Shown: in pieces, positions 59,201 to 64,000 of the stretch | Layout: every line of letters starts with the position of its first letter | Position numbering within the stretch: position 1 is the first letter of the stretch | Source: Sphagnum compactum | Taxonomy: Eukaryota > Bryophyta > Sphagnopsida > Sphagnales | Direction of reading: 5' to 3' | Assembly (NCBI GenBank): GCA_965153455.1 | Contig: OZ234496.1 | Coordinates: forward strand, 6,953,207 to 7,017,206 | Length of the DNA: 64,000 nucleotides | Made by a program: the position numbers and the translations under genes | Notes under the pieces: model-generated | What the model was told of the DNA's origin: nothing | What the model saw: only the letters and a program-made list of their open reading frames with translations | The model's database searches: none

Positions 59201-62060
59201 GATGCTATAATATGGTTCTTTACAGCAGCTTGCTTGGTAGTCAAAACTGGGCTCTAGTCTTGGTGTCTGATGATGCTCTCAGAATTTTTCATGGTGTTAA
59301 CACTACCTGTGACAAGCTTCAAAGCCAACTTCTCTCTGTGTTTCTCAGTGGATATGAAGGTCATCACATGAAAGGAACTAAACCTTATAAAAGTGCATAC
59401 TTGTTGAAAGTAATGATTTCCAAGCAGTGAAGATATGGGTATGGTGTTGTTTCAAACTAAATCTCACCTTTTTGGGCATTGCAGTTGGGGAAGGACAAGT
59501 AGTGTGCTTTTTGTTAGCATCCTCAGGTATTCTTTATCTACGAACATCCTTGCAGGGTGGGTCCGTTCCAAAGGTGTGTCCCTTGTTCCATAGGAGGTAT
59601 TTGCAGTTTGCTACAAGTGTATTTGTATCAGATTGGATGCAACAAATATGATGTCATTTTGAAGCTCCATTGAATAACTTGAAGCAGTTGTAGGTCATGC
59701 ATTTGCATCCCAGGACTCAAATCTGCTGACAAATTTGCTGCAGGCAATTCTATTTCTGATACTCAATGGAGGAATGACAAGTATTGGACTTGTGGAGATA
59801 TTCAAGGACCCTGCAACTTCTGGACAGCATACCTTGAGAAACAATCATTTTCCAGCCTCATACTCTCCTACAATGTTAATTAGTTTGTCAGCTACAGCCT
59901 TTGCAACCACTATGCTCCCACTCTCTTCTCTTGCATGGTTGATTATACGTCGTGCACATAAAGTCTATATGTACTCCCATAGCCTTTGGTGGGCTGTAAC
60001 TTTTGGTGTTCCACTGGCTTATTTTCTTCTTGCTCTTCACTGGTTCACTATGGATCTAGCTGCCTCTGTTGTCATTGTTATCCCACAAATGTTCAAAGAG
60101 TTTGCCCGCCTTCTGTGCCCACGCCTAGTTTACTCAATCAGCCTGGGACTTGTGGGTCTCACAGCTTCATTAATTAGCACCAACAGCCCTAAACGTGGTG
60201 TATCAGTTCCTTTTGGGGGTTTACTAGTGGAGGCAATCCTTATTGTATTTTCTGGCCTCAGTGGAACAATTATACTCTTGCTTGGGCGCAAAGGGCCGAC
60301 CATTGCACTCCTTGCTGTTCTTGAAGGTGATCAGCTAATGTAGATCTTGTTGTGTTACTTTTGGCAAGGGAAACAGTTATGTGTAAAGTCTGCCCAGGCC
60401 CAATATATGCTTCAGGATGGAATGATGCAACCAGTTGTACAATAACTGGTGCTCTGATTGAATTGGTCACAGAGTCTTATGTTTTGTAGCTGATTACTCC
60501 TTGCAGGTTGTCTTACATTTGGTTTAGCAGCATACAAGCCTGTCTAGTGAAACCAGCCCCTGGCATTTTAGAGGTTATGACCGTTACCTGACAGCTATAA
60601 CTTCTGTGATTGTTGGGGGGCAGTATGGTGCTTGCTGGATTTACAAGGCCTTGGGTCCTTAGGCCCAAAATGTCCAGATATGGACAAAGTTGCCTCAGAG
60701 AGAAAGCTGGAAGTTAATGGAGGGGTGCATTCAGAGGCACACTTTGCAGCCACCGTTGATTGGAATTTGGTAGCAGTGCAACTATTTTTCTGTACAGGAC
60801 ACAGGTTTGTTTTCCTTATCCTCTTTAGGGTTGACACATGTAGCCAACCATGAATATATACCACTAGGGGTGGTGAGTATTGTGTGCATATAGTTGGGCA
60901 GTCATGTTCTACAGTGTTCCTGTGTTTGGCAAACCCATGAAATCTTAAATGTGGCCTGCACAAAGTCATGTGCCATGAACTTGGATGCTAAAATACTGTT
61001 ACTTTGTGATGACAATGCAGATGTACCTTTGATGGTCTTCACTACACTGCAGCTTTCATTGGGTATGGTACCGATTCCTCCTGGTCAGAATTCTTCTGGG
61101 CTTTTTTGTTCTCCTCCTCATTTCAAGGTCTTCTTTGTTGTTTCTCATCTGCTTGTATCAAGTTGCTGGTCTCAGCAACTTTGCTTTAGTCTTAAAGTTA
61201 AAACATGCATTTCTCTACTAGGATAAGTTTCAGGTATTGAGAGCTCAGGTGCTCTGCACAAGACTGATCTGTGGTGATTTGTGCTTCTGCTTTTTGTTGT
61301 AGGTTCGATGACTTCTACTTCTACAGACAGGGTGCACTGCTAGCTGCTGATACCTTTGGGGCATCTCACATACTCCCTGTTATTGGGCTTCCCCTTCTCA
61401 TCACAGGGGCAGCTGGGATGTCACGGAAGATGTATTCAATGTCAGACACTGGTTATGTCTCTCTTGAGATTGCCAAGGTATTTTCTTCCATCACATGTTA
61501 GGCACTCCTCTGTATGATATTTGGAATTTGATATGGCAATAATAATTTACCAAGTGTGGTTTTTGTGACAAAGTTATTTTGTCAATGCGTCAGGTACCAT
61601 TAACCACACTGGTACCTGCTCATGTGGAGAGCAGCATAAGCTGTACAGAATGAGACATTAGGGCAGTTCAAGAAGTGTTGTGACTGCAACTTTGACTTCT
61701 CTTGTGAAGTGCAGGCATACATCTCATATGGGCTGGTTCGAGCCATTCTTGCTACTGTTACTACAGCTTGTGTTGCTCTGCAGCGGCGGCATCTCATGGT
61801 TAGTGCTGTTTCATTTTTTTGCAATGATGGTACCCTCTAGTGCTAGCCTACTTTTGTTGTGTATTGTGACAAGCATTTAAGGGTTGAGACAGTTTTAATG
61901 CAATGGAGTTGACCCTTCCCACTTTTGGATGCAGGTTTGGGGGTTATTTGCACCAAAATATGTCTTTGATGCTTTGGGCCTACTGGTCATCGACATCTTC
62001 GTTGTTATTGCAGTTTTGTTTTATTTCTCCTTGCGACCCAGGACACGAGAGAAGATTTGA
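53209..62060 (+). CDS. PIGO: PIG-O, GPI ethanolamine phosphate transferase 3
   Basis: Complete, about 22 exons, 1,193 aa: 53209-53416, 53668-53798, 53941-54161, 54309-54346, 54541-54662, 55113-55202, 55307-55426, 55779-55862, 56165-56242, 56349-56474, 56797-56886, 57458-57513, 57644-57791, 58161-58680, 58849-59142, 59485-59573, 59744-60326, 60648-60804, 61021-61062, 61303-61477, 61715-61798, 61935-62060. In the ER, PIG-O adds ethanolamine phosphate to the third mannose of GPI anchors. Visible: N-terminal membrane anchor, lumenal motif [15 protein letters not shown], alkaline-phosphatase-fold metal ligands ([46 protein letters not shown]), then a multi-spanning C-terminus ([56 protein letters not shown]). 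The exon 3 start and the 11/12 junction are least certain. An in-frame upstream Met at 53,044 is less family-like. Confidence 0.94.
57960..58030 (+). repeat. Dispersed GGGAGCTGATGAAG repeat, copy 3
   Basis: ccactgttgggagctgatga then agtcggtgggg, in a PIG-O intron (between the exons ending 57,791 and starting 58,161). Confidence 0.7.
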
Positions 62061-64000
62061 GGCAATGAGTTGAAAGAGGTGTCATAAATTTTCCAAGAGT
62101 ATTTTTTAGGCAGGAAAATTGGTAGAATGTAGCCGATCTTGTAGCAGGTTTTATCTATGGTCTATCTGCCTCAACATAGTGAGAACACACTCCCATCTCC
62201 TAGTGATCTAAGACAACATTGGTCTCCGAAGGCAGCATTCTTTATGCTTCAAAAGTTTTAAGACAGTTTGATGCATTTAAGGGTGAACAAATTGGTGAAA
62301 TAGAAAGGAGCTACATGTCAAGATCATTAGATTACTAAGAGATACTTGTATCCATGTTAGATGTGATTGCAACCTTTTCAATTGCAGGTGGTGGATATAT
62401 GATTGGTATTATTGGTGGTGTCCAGGCAATTCTGGAACACAAAAGAACACAAATTTGTTACGGATGCTGGAAATGACAAGCATGGCCATTGTCTCATGGA
62501 TTCTTAGCCATTGTTTCTTGTGGCAGGGCAGTTTCAAAGGAAGAATGATGTACATGGGTTTTTCCTTTTGGCTTCTTCCCTCATAGGTCAGTTAAATGCA
62601 GATCTCCCTTTGAAGGGGGCACTGGTAGAATACATAATAATATATTTTGTTCATAATTCTGGCAATTCATAATATCCATCTTTTGAAACCACACATCTGA
62701 AAGTGCAAGGAATTGATATTGAAGACAAAGAAACTCCTCAAAGACAATACTTTTTATGACTGAAGCTTGATCTTGAGATTGGGATTTCATAGGTGAAAAA
62801 TGTGTAAACTCATTACTATTTCAGCTGACCATTGCATTCCTCTCTCACATAGGAAGGAACATGCACTTGAGGTGATTTGTCTCAGAAGGTTTGCTGCTTA
62901 ATCCTCATTGTGTGTTTGTGTGAAGGTTTGGTTGGATGTGCATCCTCGACAAATAGAGAGGAACACGCTGGTTGGTAGTGTTTATTATGTGTGGGAAGTC
63001 TTTTGTGTGATGTTCACTGTGGAGGGACCGGAGAGGGTGTATATATAGATTACCGCCTAACACTAACAAAGTTAAAATCATGTTCACATTAAATTAAGTT
63101 CCAACAACAAATAAACCCCTAAGAAAACTATTGTTTTACAATAGAAAAACGTGACAAAAAAACTTGACAAAGTGTACTGCTTGCGTGTCTATCTGAAAAC
63201 TAACGTCCTACAAGAATTACTTGACAAAAGAGTTACACTTGCATGTGTATGTGGTTCATTATCTAATCATGTTTGCATGAAAAATATGTAAGATATGTTA
63301 TGTCACAATGTGCAACACAATATGTTACACACAATAGAGTTATCCGTAAAATAAGACAAACACAGCACCAGAACCCGGAGTTTGGTCATTCACAGGGTGA
63401 GATTCAAAAAAACCTGCAAAAGAGTACATTAGCATTCAAGGGGGGTGTGAAACTCAGAAAACCATCAATTTTGGTGGTAAACTTGAGTTTCATCCTGTCT
63501 TTCCTTTTTCCTGAGCGCCTCCACTGCTGCTACATACATTTTCACTGCTCTTTCTTGTACAAGTACTATAATCAGTCTTGAACCTTATGCATTAACTGCT
63601 GAGTTTCAGCATTTCGTACTGAGTTGCAGCATTTCCTACTGAGATTTAATAAAATGTCCTTACTTTGCAGATACCACTGAAAGAGGGGATAGGTGGTGAA
63701 AGGAGGCCCAAAGATAGGGTGAAGACAGGGTTACCTTATGGATAACTCTAATGTTCCATGACTTTGTGGATTTCTTTATTGTGTTACATGGTATGTTACA
63801 TTGCAAGATTTGCATATAACAATTTTGCGAGTGTATTTGATTGGGCTTCAGCCCATAATTATGACAAGCCTTACGTGGGGAAATAAATTATTGATATAAG
63901 TCCAATGAATTAATTTGAATTTGAGACAACTTGGTGCACAGTGTTTCTTTTTGTGGTGAATTTTCACACCACAGCTGCAAAACAAGGTGCTATGCAAACT
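62061..64000. other. Region downstream of PIG-O, no gene established
   Basis: Includes PIG-O 3' untranslated sequence. At 63,661-63,742 a TTTGCAG acceptor-like site precedes a short basic frame (IPLKEGIGGERRPKDRVKTG) ending in a stop; it could be a last exon of something, but nothing joins to it. 63,598-63,646 repeats (ctgagttt/g)cagcatttc. Confidence 0.4.

Overview
This is a nuclear window from a green-plant lineage (streptophyte) genome. The genes are split by many spliceosomal introns. Plant-type telomere heptamers (TTTAGGG/CCCTAAA) sit in promoters and short arrays. The proteins are eukaryotic housekeeping proteins whose closest remembered relatives are from plants (APUM24-like, UTP12/WDR3, EXO70, PIG-O, and a SAM-domain protein beginning KRKRRPSVRLGEIG). 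The genes lie in long AT-rich stretches full of decayed transposons and small satellites. That fits a medium or large genome of an early-diverging plant or charophyte better than a compact one, but I cannot name the species or even the class.

Layout. 126-2,888 (minus): 5' part of a PUM3/APUM24 nucleolar Puf protein gene, running off the left edge. 3.4-7.3 kb: gene-poor, with a hairpin-unit tandem array and a 97-bp tandem array. 7.3-11.2 kb: a decayed Helentron (Rep, PIF1-like helicase and endonuclease, with stops and frameshifts). 12,584-19,262 (plus): complete 13-exon WDR3/UTP12 gene, whose last intron holds a Penelope-type reverse-transcriptase fragment. 20,026-22,933 (minus): complete 4-exon EXO70 gene, convergent with WDR3. 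24.6-25.2 kb: 150-bp satellite with two hairpins per unit. 31.7-35.6 kb: valyl-tRNA synthetase pseudogene that keeps introns. 35.6-44.4 kb: AT-rich repeats, including a 38-bp-arm hairpin, a CTAG-rich array and a 67-bp telomere-motif satellite. 44,745-45,920 (plus): SAM-domain protein gene whose last codons are amplified into a tandem array after the stop. 50.7-52.5 kb: decayed Tigger/pogo transposon. 53,209-62,060 (plus): complete PIG-O gene, about 22 exons.

Themes. PUM3 and WDR3 are both ribosome-biogenesis proteins, and both have telomere boxes just upstream of their starts. A related motif, a telomere-box-like sequence followed by GGCGC (E2F-like), recurs as tandem arrays upstream of PIG-O and of the valyl-tRNA synthetase pseudogene. 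EXO70 acts in exocytosis and PIG-O in GPI-anchor synthesis. The genes are not an operon and show no shared pathway beyond the two nucleolar ones.

I found no convincing new biological system. The items most worth checking are the promoter arrays, the 3' array grown from the SAM gene's own codons, the hairpin satellites, and the Penelope-type insert in WDR3. Exon boundaries were read by eye from reading-frame phase, splice dinucleotides and remembered family sequences; no alignment was run.
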